Assembly: GCA_018894105.1 (NCBI GenBank) | Contig: CM032128.1 | Location: 20,441,001-20,505,000, forward strand | Source of the DNA: Jacaranda mimosifolia | Lineage: Eukaryota; Streptophyta; Magnoliopsida; Lamiales; Bignoniaceae | Direction: 5' to 3' | DNA length: 64,000 nt | Shown: positions 22,694 through 35,729 of the stretch, piece by piece | How the letters are laid out: every line of letters begins with the position of its first letter | How positions within the stretch are numbered: position 1 is the first letter of the stretch | Notes under the pieces: generated by a model | What the model was told of the DNA's origin: nothing | Seen by the model: only the letters and a program-made list of their open reading frames with translations | Database searches by the model: none | Position numbers and translations under genes: made by a program

Positions 22694-24457
22694 AGATGTT
22701 ATATATTGATATAGCATGTTTAATTTGGCCTTAAGGTGTTTGGGTCATTTTTTGATCCAATTTGATTGGCATTAATTAGAGATTTTTTAAGAATGTTGTT
22801 TCTTACTTGCACTTAATTTTTGAAGCATGTTTGAGCACTTGAATTTCCATTTTTGAAAGGTGTTTTAAATCTGAAAATTCATCTAATATGTCTGAATTAA
22901 TGTTATGGAGGTGTCCACAATTTTTTGATGCACAAAAGTAGGCAAAAAATGGCCTTGACTTGGTCCAAAAAGTTGCCGCCCAGGCTGTTTGGTGCTGGCC
23001 GAGCAGAGGGCGCGTTGTGCGTGCACCTACCGCACGTTCGCATGAGCTAGCCAGGTAGCAGTGAGCCAAGTTGTTTTAGACAAATTTTGAGGCCATGTTT
23101 TGGGTTGCTTTGTGATCAAATTTGATTTTAATTCATGCCAATTAGATGCACAAATGTTGTGCAAGTTTCCAAAATTATATTTGAAATTTTTGCATGCTTT
23201 TAAAGTCTTGTTAAAATTTATCTTCAATTAAGTGCAAAAATGAGATGTATAAAGGTTTATGCTTATTTTTGCTTGTTAATTAATTGTTTATGAGATAAGC
23301 ATTTAATTTATTGAATTGAATGCCAAATCTTAATTTATTGTTCATTTAGTTGTTGAATGGATGATGAATGTTTGGGGATGAACATGAACCTTTAAATTGG
23401 TTTTATTTGTTTTAAATTGTTGAAAAGGGTTATATTAAATAGGGGCTTGCATGCCTCTTGATTTTCTACCTTATAAATGTTATGATAATAGAACTCTAGG
23501 GGTGAGGATTTCTATTTTCTTGTAAATGTTGCTAGGAGACAAAGAAGGCCAAGGGGATCAAGGAGGCTTGAAGACCCATGAATGTATGGGATATATTTAT
23601 GTAATAGATAGATTTAATCAACCCACTTAAAATCAACTAAGTAGTGTACCTATGACTCTAAATGTACTACTTGGTTAAGGCTCACGATCATCCCACTCTA
23701 AGAGCATGCTAAGCGCATTTACTTATTTATGCTTTCTTTATCCTGTTGATGTATGAAATGCATGGTTAGGATATAAAAAACCTAACTAAGAGAAGATAAA
23801 ATTGTTGAGATCTTTCAAAGCAAGAAAATCCCTCCACTTAGAGGTGTCTAAGTGTTTTTCAAAATATTAAGTCAATTTGGTTACAAATTAAAAAGGAGTT
23901 TTAATTAATCCAAGTCTTCTACCCTTGTTTGTGACATGAGATGCTACAACATTTGTGTGATGTCTCACAAGTCATGGGTCACGTTTATGGAGGAAAGCTA
24001 TGCTCACTCACTTAGCATATGATGCACTTTAATTTAAAACTCACTATGGCATTGTCTTACAAGTCGTGGAATGACATAGTGGAGTTTCTAATTAAAGATT
24101 AATTGGTAGGTCCAACTTAAACACTTAGTAGTGTAGATGTCACACGAGTCTTGGGTCTACTTGAAGACTAAGGAAAAATATATTAAGGGTTGTATAGAGA
24201 TGTAATTAGCAAAAGTTGCTTACCTTGTGATTTTTTGTGGATATCTCATGAGTTGTGGGTCCGCTATAGGTCCTTTGGGCCTTGATTCTCACTAGGAAAT
24301 GAGATTTTCCGAATTCCTTATGGGGGTGAGGAATTTGATAAAATAATGGCAGAAAAACATGCTTGAAACTCCATAAATATGTTTTCAATATCAAAATTCA
24401 TTCACATGCTCATATTCTCTTTCTCTGCCTTCGTGGATGTTTGAAATCTCAAATCAA

Positions 24458-25300
24458 ATGGCTAATAATCCACTCAACGTGATTTTGGAAACTAATAAGC
24501 CAACTGGGCCAAACTTTTGTGACTAGCTTAGAACCTCAAGATAATTCTTAACTTCAAAAAGAGGATCTATATGCTTACTCAAAGTCCGTAGATACCGTTG
24601 GTGATGATGCTAATAGTGAGGCACGTGGAACTTTCACAAAATGGGTAGAAGTTGATCTTCAAACCTGGTGCCTTATGATGGCTTCTATGTCCAATGAGCA
24701 CCAAAAATCTCATGAGCACACAAAAATTGCTTGTGAGATACATATGTACCTACAAGAGTTTTATGGCGTGCAAACAAGATATAAGCACTTCTCATTATCT
24801 GAGGAGCTATTTCAAACTAGAATGGTTGAAGGCTCAAGTGTCCATGACTATGGCTTTAAGATGATTGGTCTCATTGAGAAACTTACTCAATTGGACATGG
24901 TCATGGACAATAAGCTTTATGTGGATATGATCCTCCGATCATGATCGAGTTCTTTTTGACAAATTTATTATGAACTTCAACATGACAAAACAAGAGATAA
25001 CGATTAACGAGTTGGTTAATATGTTGGTAACTGCTGAGGCGACTATGTAGAAAGGCAAACCTTTAATGCTTGTTTCCTCCTTTATTTCTAAGGGCCCTAG
25101 GGGTGCTAAAAGGAAAGTAATATGAAGAATACTTCTTCCTCGAAGGGAAAGTAACCATTGAAACCCTCAGGTGAAATTAAGAAAAAAAAAAAGGTGAAAA
25201 CGCCAATGCAACTTGTTTCTATTGTGGCGAGAAAGGCCATTGGAAGAGAAATTGCAAGGAATACCTTGCAACCCGTAGGAAGGGTATGTACTTTATTGAA
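24458..25300 (+). pseudogene. Copia-2 gag, decayed
   Basis: The start ATG is intact (MANNPLNVILETNKPTGPNF). The codon for the conserved Trp of the DWLR motif is TAG (24524-24526), which ends the protein after 22 residues. Downstream text continues in shifted frames: MASMSNEHQKSHEHTK (about 24675), MVEGSSVHDY (about 24822), a lysine-rich tail, and an intact zinc knuckle CFYCGEKGHWKRNC (about 25216-25257) with all CX2CX4HX4C ligands. The knuckle binds genomic RNA during packaging. Compared with Copia-1, the start is better preserved here and the knuckle is complete, while the capsid frame is broken earlier. Confidence 0.88.
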
Positions 25301-26760
25301 GTGTATTTAACGATAAATTCTTCTTCATGGGTATTTGATACCATGTGGGTTCTCACCTTTATAATTCGTTATAGGGGATGGAAAGAAGAAAAAGTCTAAA
25401 TAATAGGGATTTAATCCTACACCTCGGTAATGGAGCAAAAGTTGTGGCCAAAGTCGAAGGTGTAATGAAATTAGACTTAGGGAACTCCTTCCTTGTATTA
25501 GATCCATGTTATTATGTACCAAATCTTGTTAATAACATCATTTTAATTCGCATTTTAGATAATGAAGGATTTGATTTTTCAATATCAAATGGGAATTTAA
25601 AGGCAATAAAGAATTGTTCTTTAGTTGCTCAAGGTACACTTAACAATGGATTATACATTTTGAATTCTCAATCATCATTAATGCACATTCAACAAAATAA
25701 AAGAAAATTAGACAACCAACAAGATGCCATATTGTGGCATTCTAGACTTGGACATATTTTCAAGAATAGGATGAACAAGTTAGAAGCTCTCAAAGCACTA
25801 AACGTTAGTGGCATAGAGGATCTTCCTACTTGTAAATCTTGTTTAAAGGAAAAAACAATCAAGGCTCCTTTTGTAGGAAAAACAAAGCAAACCACAAGTC
25901 CTTTAGATTTGATCCATTCAAACATTTGTGGACCACTAAAAGTTAGTGCGAGAGGTGGCTATTCATACTTCATTACCTTCATCAATGATCATACTCGGTT
26001 TGGACATGTGTATCTTATGAAGTACAAGTCCGAATCTTTTGAATAGTTCAAAGAGTATAGGAATGAAGTAGAAAAGCAACGAAGACTAAGTATTAAAGTT
26101 CCTTGATTGGATCAAAGAGGGGAATACTTGAGTACCTAATTCTTGAATTATCTAAAGAAGAATGGGATTCTCTTATAATAGACTCCACCTGGCATACCAC
26201 AACACAATGGAGTAGTCGATAGGAGAAATCGTACCTTGTTGGACATGGTACGTTCCATGACGAGCTTCAACAATGTGCTTAAATATTTAGTACCCTCAAA
26301 GTCAGTGCCAAAGACACCAAATGAGATGTGGTATGGCAAAGCACCTTCTTACTCTTTTCTAAGAGTTTGAGGGTCTCCCGCATATGTCAAGAAGTTAGTA
26401 GGAGACAAGTTGGATACAAGATCTACCTTGTGCAAGTTTGTGGGATACCCAAGAGAGTCTTTGGGTTATTATTTTTATGATCCCTTGGAATAAAAGGTGT
26501 TTGTTTCAAGGAACGCTATCTTTTTGGAAAAACAATTTCTATTAGATAAAAAAGGCATTGTCGTTGAACTTGATAAAGTTCAATATGATCATAAAATACC
26601 ACAAGCAATAGAAATAAGAAAACATCAAGAGCCTAGCATACAACCTCTAAGAAGGTCGGACCGAATCAAGAAGCAATCTGAAAGGTTCGGATTCCTTCAT
26701 GAAATGGGCCAATCGGTAGTAATCCTAAGACCTATGAGAAAGCTATGTTGGACATAAATT
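25258..26760 (+). pseudogene. Copia-2 protease and integrase, decayed
   Basis: Protease begins at SSWVFDT (about 25320), where the frame is lost by a small deletion. A long open stretch at 25378-26046 covers the end of protease, the pre-integrase zinc site HSRLGH (about 25738) with CKSCLKEKTIKAPF (about 25831), and the start of the integrase core: DLIHSNICGP, ARGGYSYFITF, HTRFGHVYLMKYKSESFE. The first catalytic Asp position is Asn, as in Copia-1. A stop follows at 26044, and the second catalytic block reads LDQRGEYLS after a damaged RSDRGGEY. TPPGIPQHNGVV and the KLDTRSTLCKFVGYPRES motif follow at about 26190-26460. A second open stretch (26497-26757) carries the copia linker before RT. Confidence 0.88.
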
Positions 26761-28260
26761 TGGACATTAGCTTGAAGCCATGAAATCCAAAATGGACTCT
26801 ATTTACTCCAACAATGTATGGACTTTGGTAGATCCACTAGAGGGTATAGTACCCGTTGTTTGCAAATGGGTCTATAAATGAAAGTTAGGAGTCGATGGAG
26901 AGGTAACGACCTTTAAGGCAAGATTACTGGTAGAAGGTTACACTTAAATACTCGATATTGATTTTGAGAAAACCTTTTCACCGATCGTTATGCCTAAGTC
27001 CATTAGGATTATGTTTGCCATAACCGCATATTATAACTATGAGATATGGCAAATGGATGTGAAAACTACTTTCCTCAATGGAAACATTGAAGAAGAAATA
27101 TATATGAAGCAATCACAAGGTTTTATATCCAAGGGAAGTGAGCAAAAGGTTTGCAAACTCCAAATGTACATTTATGGACTTAAAAAAGCAACTAGAAGTT
27201 GGAATATACATTTTGATAAGACAGTCAAATCGTTTGGTTTTATCAAAAATGTGTATGAACTTTGTGTGTATACAAAAATGCTAGTGGGAGTTCGATACAA
27301 TTTATTGTGCTTTATGTCGATAACATTCTTCTCATTGAGAATGAGAGAGAAATGTCAGTGTACTAAAGCATGGTTATCTTCACAATTCTCTATGAAGGAT
27401 TTTAGAAAAGCATCCTTCATATTAGGAATACAGATCTATAGAGGTAGACCAAAGAAGATGTTGGGGCTTTCCCCAACACCATATATTGACAAGATACTAA
27501 AGAGCTTTAGTATGGAAGAATCCAAGAAGGGATTCCTTCCTATGCGACATGGTCTTCGCCTCTCCAAGTCTATGGCCCTTAAGACTAAAGACGAGAGAGA
27601 AAGAATGTTCCACATACCTTATGCGTCCACCATTGGGAGCATAATGTATGTCCCACATACCTTATGCATCCACCATTATGAGCATAAAGTATGCCGTTCA
27701 ATGTATAAAGCCAGATGTAGCACACACTCTAAGCATTACGAGCCACTTTCAATCCAACCCCAGTGAATGTCATTGGCAAGCTGTAAAAGCAATCCTAAAG
27801 TACTAAATCCAATCCAATAAAGACGACCTCAAATCTATCTCAAGATTTATATTTTGTCTCAATGGCGTAGCGTGAGTTGGAAAAGTTCCAAACAAGACAC
27901 CATGGCCAATTCAACCATTGAGGCAAAATATATTGTGGCTTCTGAAACCGCAAATGAGGGTGTTTGGATGAAAAACTTCATCCAAGAGTTGGATGTAATG
28001 CCTCGCATTGCTGACCTAATTGTTGTCTTCTATGATAACAGAGTGGTTCCACAAGCAAAAGATCCAAGATCTCATCAGCGATCCAAGCACATTTTGAGGC
28101 ATTATCATTTGATCCGGGAGATAATTGATAGAGGTGACATTCTAGTGGAGAGAGTAGCCTCAGAAGAGAATATAACAGATCCACTGAAAAAACCCCTAAT
28201 GAAAAAGGTCTTTGAAAGACATATTGAGAAGATGGGCCTTAAGACTATGGGGAATTGGCT
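26761..28260 (+). pseudogene. Copia-2 reverse transcriptase and RNase H, decayed
   Basis: The RT starts at NNVWTLVDPLEG (about 26810). A long open frame from 26990 carries QMDVKTTFLNGNIEEEIYMK and the palm motif as LYVDNILLIE (about 27312-27342), so the second catalytic Asp has become Asn. A 43-bp tandem duplication (27607-27692) inserts and shifts the frame. RNase H is a separate open stretch (27854-28354 overall) with WKSSKQDTMANSTIEAKYIV and KHILRHYHLIREIIDRGD, in which the copia RNase H order is well preserved. The polyprotein cannot be made in one piece. Confidence 0.88.
27607..27692 (+). repeat. 43-bp tandem duplication in Copia-2 RT
   Basis: 27607-27649 and 27650-27692 are two copies of a 43-base unit differing at about five positions. 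Copia-1 and the fragment at 1-310 have the unit once. Since 43 is not a multiple of three, it breaks the frame. Confidence 0.9.
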
Positions 28261-28261
28261 T

Positions 28262-28278
28262 AAGGGCAAGTGGGAGAT
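28262..28278 (+). other. Copia-2 polypurine tract
   Basis: AAGGGCAAGTGGGAGAT sits directly before the 3' LTR, at the place matching 8891-8903 in Copia-1. Confidence 0.75.
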
Positions 28279-30377
28279 TGTTGGAATAGTGACCCACAGT
28301 CAATTAGATTGGCATGTAAACTATTTTACTTGTGATACAATCTTGATTGAATGATATTCTTATAAAATGGCCATCTTCATCTCATGCTTATTTTACCTCA
28401 CTTGCATTTGATTGAAGCTCCTAAATTACTCAAAACTATGGGACGTGGTTGCACACTAGTGGTGATCATGAAATATGTATCTACAATCATGATTTTAAAT
28501 ATTTCAAGTCATAGAATCTTATGAGACAGGGCATCTAAGATTCGGATAGATTTGCACTAATGATGCATAAATCCAAGGAGTTAGATATTGCTCTGTTTCA
28601 TGAGCAATCCATGTTAGACAAAGATGTTGTTAGAGAATATGTTCATCACTGAAGATCCGTCTAGAGAATCCACTAGATAGCCAAAGTGGCAAGTTCTTCA
28701 GCTTACGCTAGTTCATATAATCAATCCTTTAACCTGAGGATCCCTGATAACCTTGTGTTTATGTCCTCATATTTTGACTCCCACCGACAACGTAACGGGT
28801 CATCCAGATTGAGATTAGGTATGAGCTACTTAAATATAAAGGTTTGTGAGATCTAAGATGGGATCCATCTCCTCGTTGTTGTGAAGGACGAGTGCATCTC
28901 CTATGTATTCTATAATGATCGATTCCATGAAATCCTTGTGCAAGGTAGTATGACAACTTGGAAAAAGAGTTTTCCAAAGATGAGGTCATAAAGAAGAATC
29001 GAACATTGGAATTAGAAACATAGTTATTGAGGCTATTGGGGAACCGACAAGTATCATGCCCTAGGTCTCTTTCAGGATATAGGAGATGGAAGGATTATAT
29101 TTGCATGGCAAGCATAGAGTTAGAATGGTTCATCGAGACATATTTATTCATCCAATTAGTTAGGCTCCATGGACATGTTGCTATGCATCAACTATAGAGA
29201 TTGGGTACTCTTTGATTAATGGAGATTAATTGAAAGAGTTATTAGTTTAAAAGAGTTTAAACAAATGTGAACATTTCAATATTTAAAATATCACAATAAG
29301 TAGTGAGCTCATGTCCAATGAATGGATGAACCTAATGGGTCACACGCAAAAGCCTAAAGGAAGTTCTTACTTGATGAATGGAATTTTGTAAGAAGTTAGA
29401 AAATTCATTCTAGGCATTTTTGGAGAAAATTAGTTGACTATATTTTTCGTCATCTTCGCTTGATTAATTTAATTGTTAAATTAATCAAAATAATTTAAGG
29501 AGTTAAATTAATACCAATTAACTTAAAGAGTTAAGTTAATTGACTTAGGAATTAAGTCAATCTAATTAATTAAATAAAAGATTTAATTTAATTAAAGTGA
29601 GAATTTGTATTTTGGAGGAAAAGTCAAATGAAAGAGTTCCATTACATTTCATAAGATGAAATGCAGATGCAAATTACATGCAAATGCATGTGAAATTCAA
29701 ATTCACATACAAGTTGGCAAGTTGGCCCACAAACATGGGAGGTGTGATGCCAACTTGCATCACACTCTCCTTTCTATAAATACTCCTAGTGTCCGGCAAT
29801 GTGATGATTTCCATTTGATTCCATCCAAAAGTGTGATATTTCATGTGTTGAAGATTCACACTCTCCAAAATCTCTCATTCTCAATTCCTCTCCAAACATC
29901 ACTTCCTCACCTGCATCCTCAAGTTATCTAGTAGATTTGAGGCTGACTTATGACGCTCCTTGGTTGTGTGGACTAATTCATTAGAGGTATAATACTTGGG
30001 GAACTTGTTGCTCCTTGGTGAACTATTGCTGCTTAGCTGTTTGTGTGGCAAATTTGAAGGACATAAGAGGTTCAGATTTGGCACGTAAATTTGGCAGCTT
30101 CTACCTTGGTTTGTGTGGAGTTCTCTACCAATTTTGAGGATTTTTGGAGCTGTGGAAGGCGGTCAACTATTGGCATCTTTATGTTGTGTGCAAGTTGCTC
30201 CATTGAAGTGTTCATTAGAGTCTTTCTCCTCTTGCCTTTGGATTTAGCTTTAAAGGTAAATGTTGTGGATCTAAATCTTTATTATAAGCATTATGAGATT
30301 CTTGGAGTGTAGTGGTTAAGTTATATTTAGCCTTTTATGGTTTTGTATTATGAATCCTTAGCCTACTCCTACTTTCA
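28279..30377 (+). repeat. Copia-2 3' LTR
   Basis: It begins TGTTGGAATAGTGACC and ends CCTACTTTCA, and is followed by TAATG, the presumed target duplication. It keeps the promoter palindrome (29741-29766) and the TATA box (CTATAAATA near 29775). Confidence 0.93.
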
Positions 30378-30829
30378 TAATGTTTCTATTGTTAATATTC
30401 TTTGTTGTTCTTTTTTGTTGTTGAAATTCATTTGTACTGAAACCAAGTCTTAGATATAAAATTTATGCAAAAAATGATAAGAAAATGGGTAGAAAAATAA
30501 ATAAAATTATCAAGACAATTAGAAATATATAAATTGTACATAACATGCATAAAATTTCTATTGGACTTATTTATTAGTAGTTGTACATTCTTTGAGAGTT
30601 ATAATTATTGTAGAAAGCGAGATGTTATAGGTACCAAAAAACCAAAAGCCCTAACTTTATCTTTCTTCCAACCTAAAATTTAACCTCTTCTATCCACGAT
30701 TTTAAATTTCCATAGAATTTTTTTTTCCTTGATTATAAATCCATCATGGATATGTACACATAAATATAAGTGGAGTTTGCCATTATTAACTATGAACCCA
30801 AAAAAAAAAAAAAAAAACAAACAAACAAA
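30378..30829 (+). other. Tail of En/Spm copy 1, then unassigned AT-rich sequence
   Basis: 30383 to about 30470 (GTTAATATTCTTTG, then AAGTCTTAGATATAAA) matches copy 2 sequence at about 43477-43500 and 54006-54060, on the two sides of the gypsy. Beyond that I see no gene. A poly-A and (CAAA)n tract lies at 30796-30830. Confidence 0.65.
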
Positions 30830-31533
30830 CTTGTGGGTTTTAGATTTGAACTTGGAGCTAATTCATCCAAGGGTCCAACCAAAAAGATATGTTGCCCTTG
30901 CCTATTCCCTATATAAAATGTTTCTCAACACTTTTCTATGGGCACACATTTTTGCCAAAAATATGAACCATGGAAGGATATGTTCACCATAGTTAGGTAG
31001 TGTTTAGTAAAATATTTTTTTTGTAAGAATGGGGCCCACAAGGAAATGTTGGCTCTAAACCTTACCACATCTTGAATATAGACACATCAGTTGTATCGAT
31101 CGAACTCCTCAGATCTAAACCATACTCTCTAGTTGGGAAGCATAGTTTGTCTCATGCCATCCAGTGGGTTTTACTTTTAGTCCAGTAGAGCCCTAAAAGT
31201 ATCTATTTAGAGTTTTCTCAATCTTAATAATGGCACACTTTTAGGATGTTGCATAACTTGTAGATTTTATAGTGGTGTAGGTTGTAGTACACTTTTTGTA
31301 AGCATTGACCTTTCTCCATTAGTGAGCCTCAATGCTCCCATCCTAGTAGTCTTCTTTTAATTTTTTGTATTAGTTTGTCATGTATTTTGGTACCTTTATG
31401 CCAAAGAGATCCAAGAGTATTCAAGGGGAAGGAACTGTTGAGTGAATCTAGTCATTTCCTTGATTTTGTCACAATATAATTCAAACTATATATAGGTGAT
31501 AAAAGTACTTTTAGCATTATTAATAAACTGGTC

Positions 31534-34500
31534 TGTAACAACCCTAAATTTGTATGCACAAAAAATTCCTAAAATTTGAATTTCATAAATTAAATTAGAA
31601 TTTTAAAAGAAAAATAATAATAGGGGTCAAAAGAATTGCATTTAAATCCCTAGGGCCTCAATTGAATATTAGGAAACTTGAGGGGTTAGAAAATAAATTA
31701 AAAAGGACTTATTTGCAGAGATTTAAACAAGTTGGTGGAGCCAATGTAAGACATTTAGGAAGTGAGAGGGAGCAACTAAAATTTAGGAAATTGATGAGCT
31801 CAATTACACACAAGAAAATAATTCTTGGGTGAAATAGCAATGTTGGGAAATTGATAATTGTAAAATAAAAGGTAAACACCTTCTTCACCACGCACATCCA
31901 TTTCCAGCATACAAGCACCATCAGTGTATTCTAACGAGATAGAAGAGTAGAATGCAACGGCGTTTTCAATTTCTCAATTTGACCACCAGTCGAAAAGTAA
32001 TTTGAGGAAAAAGAGAGCATCAACATCATGGTGGGCTATTGCAGTTTTCTTCAAATTAACCGGCAACCAGGCACCGAATCGCAAAATTGATTGAAGGGTT
32101 GTGACAAACACAGCAAGACACACCTGGTGCTGGTGGCCACACACAATTCCGGCAGGAGGCCAGCAACTCAGGTGGTCAAGAAGTAGGATCTCTGGAACAA
32201 CAATCCAGACACATGCAGGCTGGGTCCGGACTATGAATTGACCTCAAACTTGGTCAATTTGGTAAAATTTTGTTTAAACAATTAAATGTTTCTTGATTCG
32301 ATTTGAGTAAATTTTTTACCTCAAACTTGGTCAATTTGATGAAATTTTGTTTAAACAATTAAATGTTTCCTGATTAGATTTGAGTAAATTGTTGAGTTGA
32401 TTTTTGGTTTAAATTTGAGTTAACTGAATTGAACTAGTGTTAGACCGGAGTAATTGGATATGATAATTATAAGATGACATGTGGACCAAATTTGATAATT
32501 AAAGACTAATTATTATGTAGGGTAAATAACAGACAACCCCTCAACGTATAGGTCATGTGCACTTTGACCCCCAACCATTGCAAATGTGCGAAATGATTAC
32601 CTAACCTTTGTTAAATGTGCTTGAATACCCCCTCGTTCCAGTTTTCGGCATAATATTCCACCAAAAATGCTAAAATACTTTGAGTCTATTGCACTTTACC
32701 TCCTCAACTTTAATAAAATGTGCATTTAACAACCTAATCATTCTAAAAGGTTGCACTTTTATAATTAAATTTTTATTTTTGTGGAATAAAGTGAAACATT
32801 TTATAAAAAATATTGTACACTAGTCACTTTTCAATACATGGACAATTAAATCAGTTTGAGCTATCATATAATTTTAAATTAATTTTGTGACTACATTTTA
32901 CTTAGTTTATATGCATGAGATTATTAAAATTAATTTTAAAACTATACCTTAATTGATTTTTATATCAATGTAACATTATGCATACTTGTTATCAAATGAT
33001 ATTTAAATATGTTTAATTTAAATGGAGTAATAATTGAGAGAAATAATGTGGATACTAAGATCTACACTATTTGTTGTCAACATTCATCCGACTAGCATCA
33101 CCTGTCATATTCTTATTCAAATTAAAATCCTAAACCATTTACACTCTTAATTAAACAAATAAGCACAAATTTATGAGTACACCCTAACAATTACTTAGTA
33201 ATAGAACCCCAAAATTAATTTTTAATTATCTTACACACATCAATTTAGGAAAATTTTTACCATTAAGTTGGATTATGCATTCCAGATAACTCAAATTGAC
33301 TGAACTGGTGATATATTGATAATTAAGTAATATATGGTAATAATTTTTGGCAAAATATTTTACTTTATTCCACCTAAATAAGAATCTATTGCTAAGGATA
33401 ACATTTTAAACTATTTTAGGTGGCTAAATATAAATTTTTTAAAATATTAGGGGATAAAGTGCAACAACTTTTAAATATGTGGCCAAAAAGTTTAAACATG
33501 GGGTATTTAAGCACAATTAGCAAAGGTTAGGTAATCCTTTTGCACACTTGCAACGGTTGGAATGGCAAAGTGCAAATGACCCTATACATTGGGTGGTTGT
33601 CTACTATTTATCCTATTATTTAATTAAATTGATTGATACAATTGAGAAGCCAGTTTATGAATCGGTACTGAATCGATAATTCGTGGACAGTTGTTAAATT
33701 ATTTAGCTATGCACTAAAAATATTAATTTAATTGTTAGCTACAAAAGTGAAACAACAGAGCTGAAAATTGAATAAAACATAATTAATATTAATTAAGCCA
33801 AAGCGATACATTAGAATATCGGAACTATAAAAAGAGAATAAAAATTGACTATTGCAGGGGAAAGTACAAAATTTATAAGTATAAGCTAAATTTATTAGTT
33901 ATGAGCTAAGAATATTGATTTGAGTATTAATAATGAAACTAGAATGAGGACCCAAAATTTATAAAATATGTAAATAATACTGTTTGACCCAAGTGGCGTG
34001 CTGAGAAAGTCAAAACTATAAATCAAGACAATAACTGATCATTATAATTAAGTACTCTAATTTCAAGAAAATGGACTCGAACTTCAATAATAGAATAACA
34101 CTTTTGATTGTCTGAACGAGTTCTTTATCGGTCGAGCATCTATATTTAGGTGGTTGAAAGGAAGAAAGTTACTATATTTGAATACCTCGATGTAGATATC
34201 AAATAAAATGAAAACTTGCGAAGAAATAAAAGAATGGATATAACTAAAATGTTCAAATAATCATAGTTAATAGTAGATGCAATTCGATAGTGTCGATACT
34301 TATATCACATTCTGATTGAAAATAGGTGATGAGGACCCGAGCATTTCAGGCTAGTAGAGTATTCCTGTTGTGGGCATAGAATACCAGGTAAGGTTATAGC
34401 CTCCCTTTATTGCTGGGAAAAAGATTATGCCTGTTAATCATGAATCTCGGTTTGTTCATATGTGTTCTGTTCGTAGCATTTGTTGAGTTTCATAAATTTG

Positions 34501-35729
34501 TGTTCTTAGCAATCCCCAGCCTTGCCAACTGGTTATGTGAATAATTCATTAATCTTTTAAAATATTGTTAATACGATCTTGCTGATTGATTATTTTTATT
34601 ATTTCTTGAGTTCATTATTTTGAATTATTATAGAGATGGTATTATTGATCGATTGTTTTACTATTTTCCTGAACTTCTACTTTAAACTTTTTATATTCAA
34701 TTGTTATAATTTGTTAGTGGTACCATTGTTTAAATTTTGAATCTATTGTTGGAAAATTGACCGTTTACTAATTGCCCTTGGGGACTCCCTTTGTAGAAAT
34801 TGGGCCCAAGACTAGGACTGAAAAGACAATCAGGTGGAATGGACCGATGGTGACTGGTCTCTCGGCTAGTACCTGCCATGATCCTAACCCGCAGGTAGTT
34901 GGAGATAGCCGTCTGCAAATGCGAGATCGGTATGTGATCGGCCATGCCATACTGACCAACCATCCAAGCTGATTACTAGAAAAATAAAGGAATATGGGAA
35001 TTTTTTCATACCAATCTATGGGGGTCATGAGGTTGGAGACCCACCAACGACTCCTCCGTTTAACTATGTTTCGTATTGATTGTGGAGCTCTACTATTTGT
35101 ATGATCGTATTTCTTACTGACTGATCGATTCTAAACCTTGGTTATTAGGATCTATTCATAACAACTCATGTTGTCATGTATTGGCTCCACACGAGCATTT
35201 TAGTAATCCCTAACTTCTTTGATTTCCTTCAAAGCACCTTAGCTATCTTCTTCTTATCTGATATTCTTATATGTAAATTAGTTGCTATATCGCCTTGCTA
35301 AGTTCGTAGGACTTATAATTCTCCTATGTCCTTGATTCTATTTTTCCAAATAGGGTGTGAAATGTGGCAAAAGGTACTAACATACTCCTAACTTGGTGTA
35401 AATGGTTTGTAAATAGCTGCTAGATGTTCAAGACTACTAAACTTGTTGTTTAAACTTGTGTATGTAAGCTTGAACTGCATTATCTTATGTAAATATTTTG
35501 TATACATATGGGTTTATGATGCTAGTGTCCGTTTATTGTTCAAGGTTTGCTAATTATGTATTGGGATGTTAGGTTGTAAATATTATGTATCAAAGATAAT
35601 GTAATATAGCAGCTTATTTGGTTGAAGTGGTTCGGCGCTCATGTACAATCTAACTATGATATGATACTATTGTATTGATATGAGTAGCACCTCGGCCCGA
35701 AATAGGCATTTCTCAAGCAGGGCATTGCA
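31534..35729. mobile_element. Solo LTR (gypsy-like) inside the LINE, carrying a MITE
   Basis: The ends are TGTAACAACCC and GGGCATTGCA, flanked by an exact 5-bp duplication TGGTC (31529-31533, 35730-35734). Removing the insert and one TGGTC restores an open LINE reading frame across the site. Without its 1.1-kb nested MITE the LTR is about 3.1 kb. The TGTAACAACCC-type end is common in plant Ty3/gypsy LTRs, but no internal domain is present, so the superfamily and strand are inference. A less AT-rich patch at 34730-35030 gives overlapping open frames on both strands that I do not regard as genes. Confidence 0.9.
32520..33613. mobile_element. Mutator-like MITE, 1094 bp, with ~120-bp terminal inverted repeats
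   Basis: The left end (GGGTAAATAACAGACAACC) and the complement of the right end (GGATAAATAGTAGACAACC) match over about 120 bases with scattered differences. The 9-bp flanks TATTATGTA (32511-32519) and TATTATTTA (33614-33622) agree at 8 of 9. The terminus layout resembles the 509-bp MITE at 16992-17500, suggesting related families. There is no coding capacity. Confidence 0.88.

Larger units (their letters stand above)
19696..30377 (+). mobile_element. Copia-2: full-length LTR retrotransposon
   Basis: A complete copia of the same family as Copia-1, with 5' LTR 19696-21636, primer-binding site, leader, gag, pol, polypurine tract and 3' LTR 28279-30377. The flanking pentamers TTATG (19691-19695) and TAATG (30378-30382) agree at 4 of 5. 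Joining the flanks restores continuity with En/Spm copy 2 around 43460 (ATAAACTTGTTTGATG then TGTTAATATT), so it landed in copy 1. It contains an 808-bp hAT-like MITE in the leader. Gag and pol have stops and frameshifts, including TGG to TAG in gag and YVDD to YVDN in RT. It is dead on its own. Confidence 0.95.

Noticed and set aside
34730..35028. Three overlapping open frames on both strands
   Set aside because: They lie within a solo LTR in a locally less AT-rich patch and show no protein similarity.
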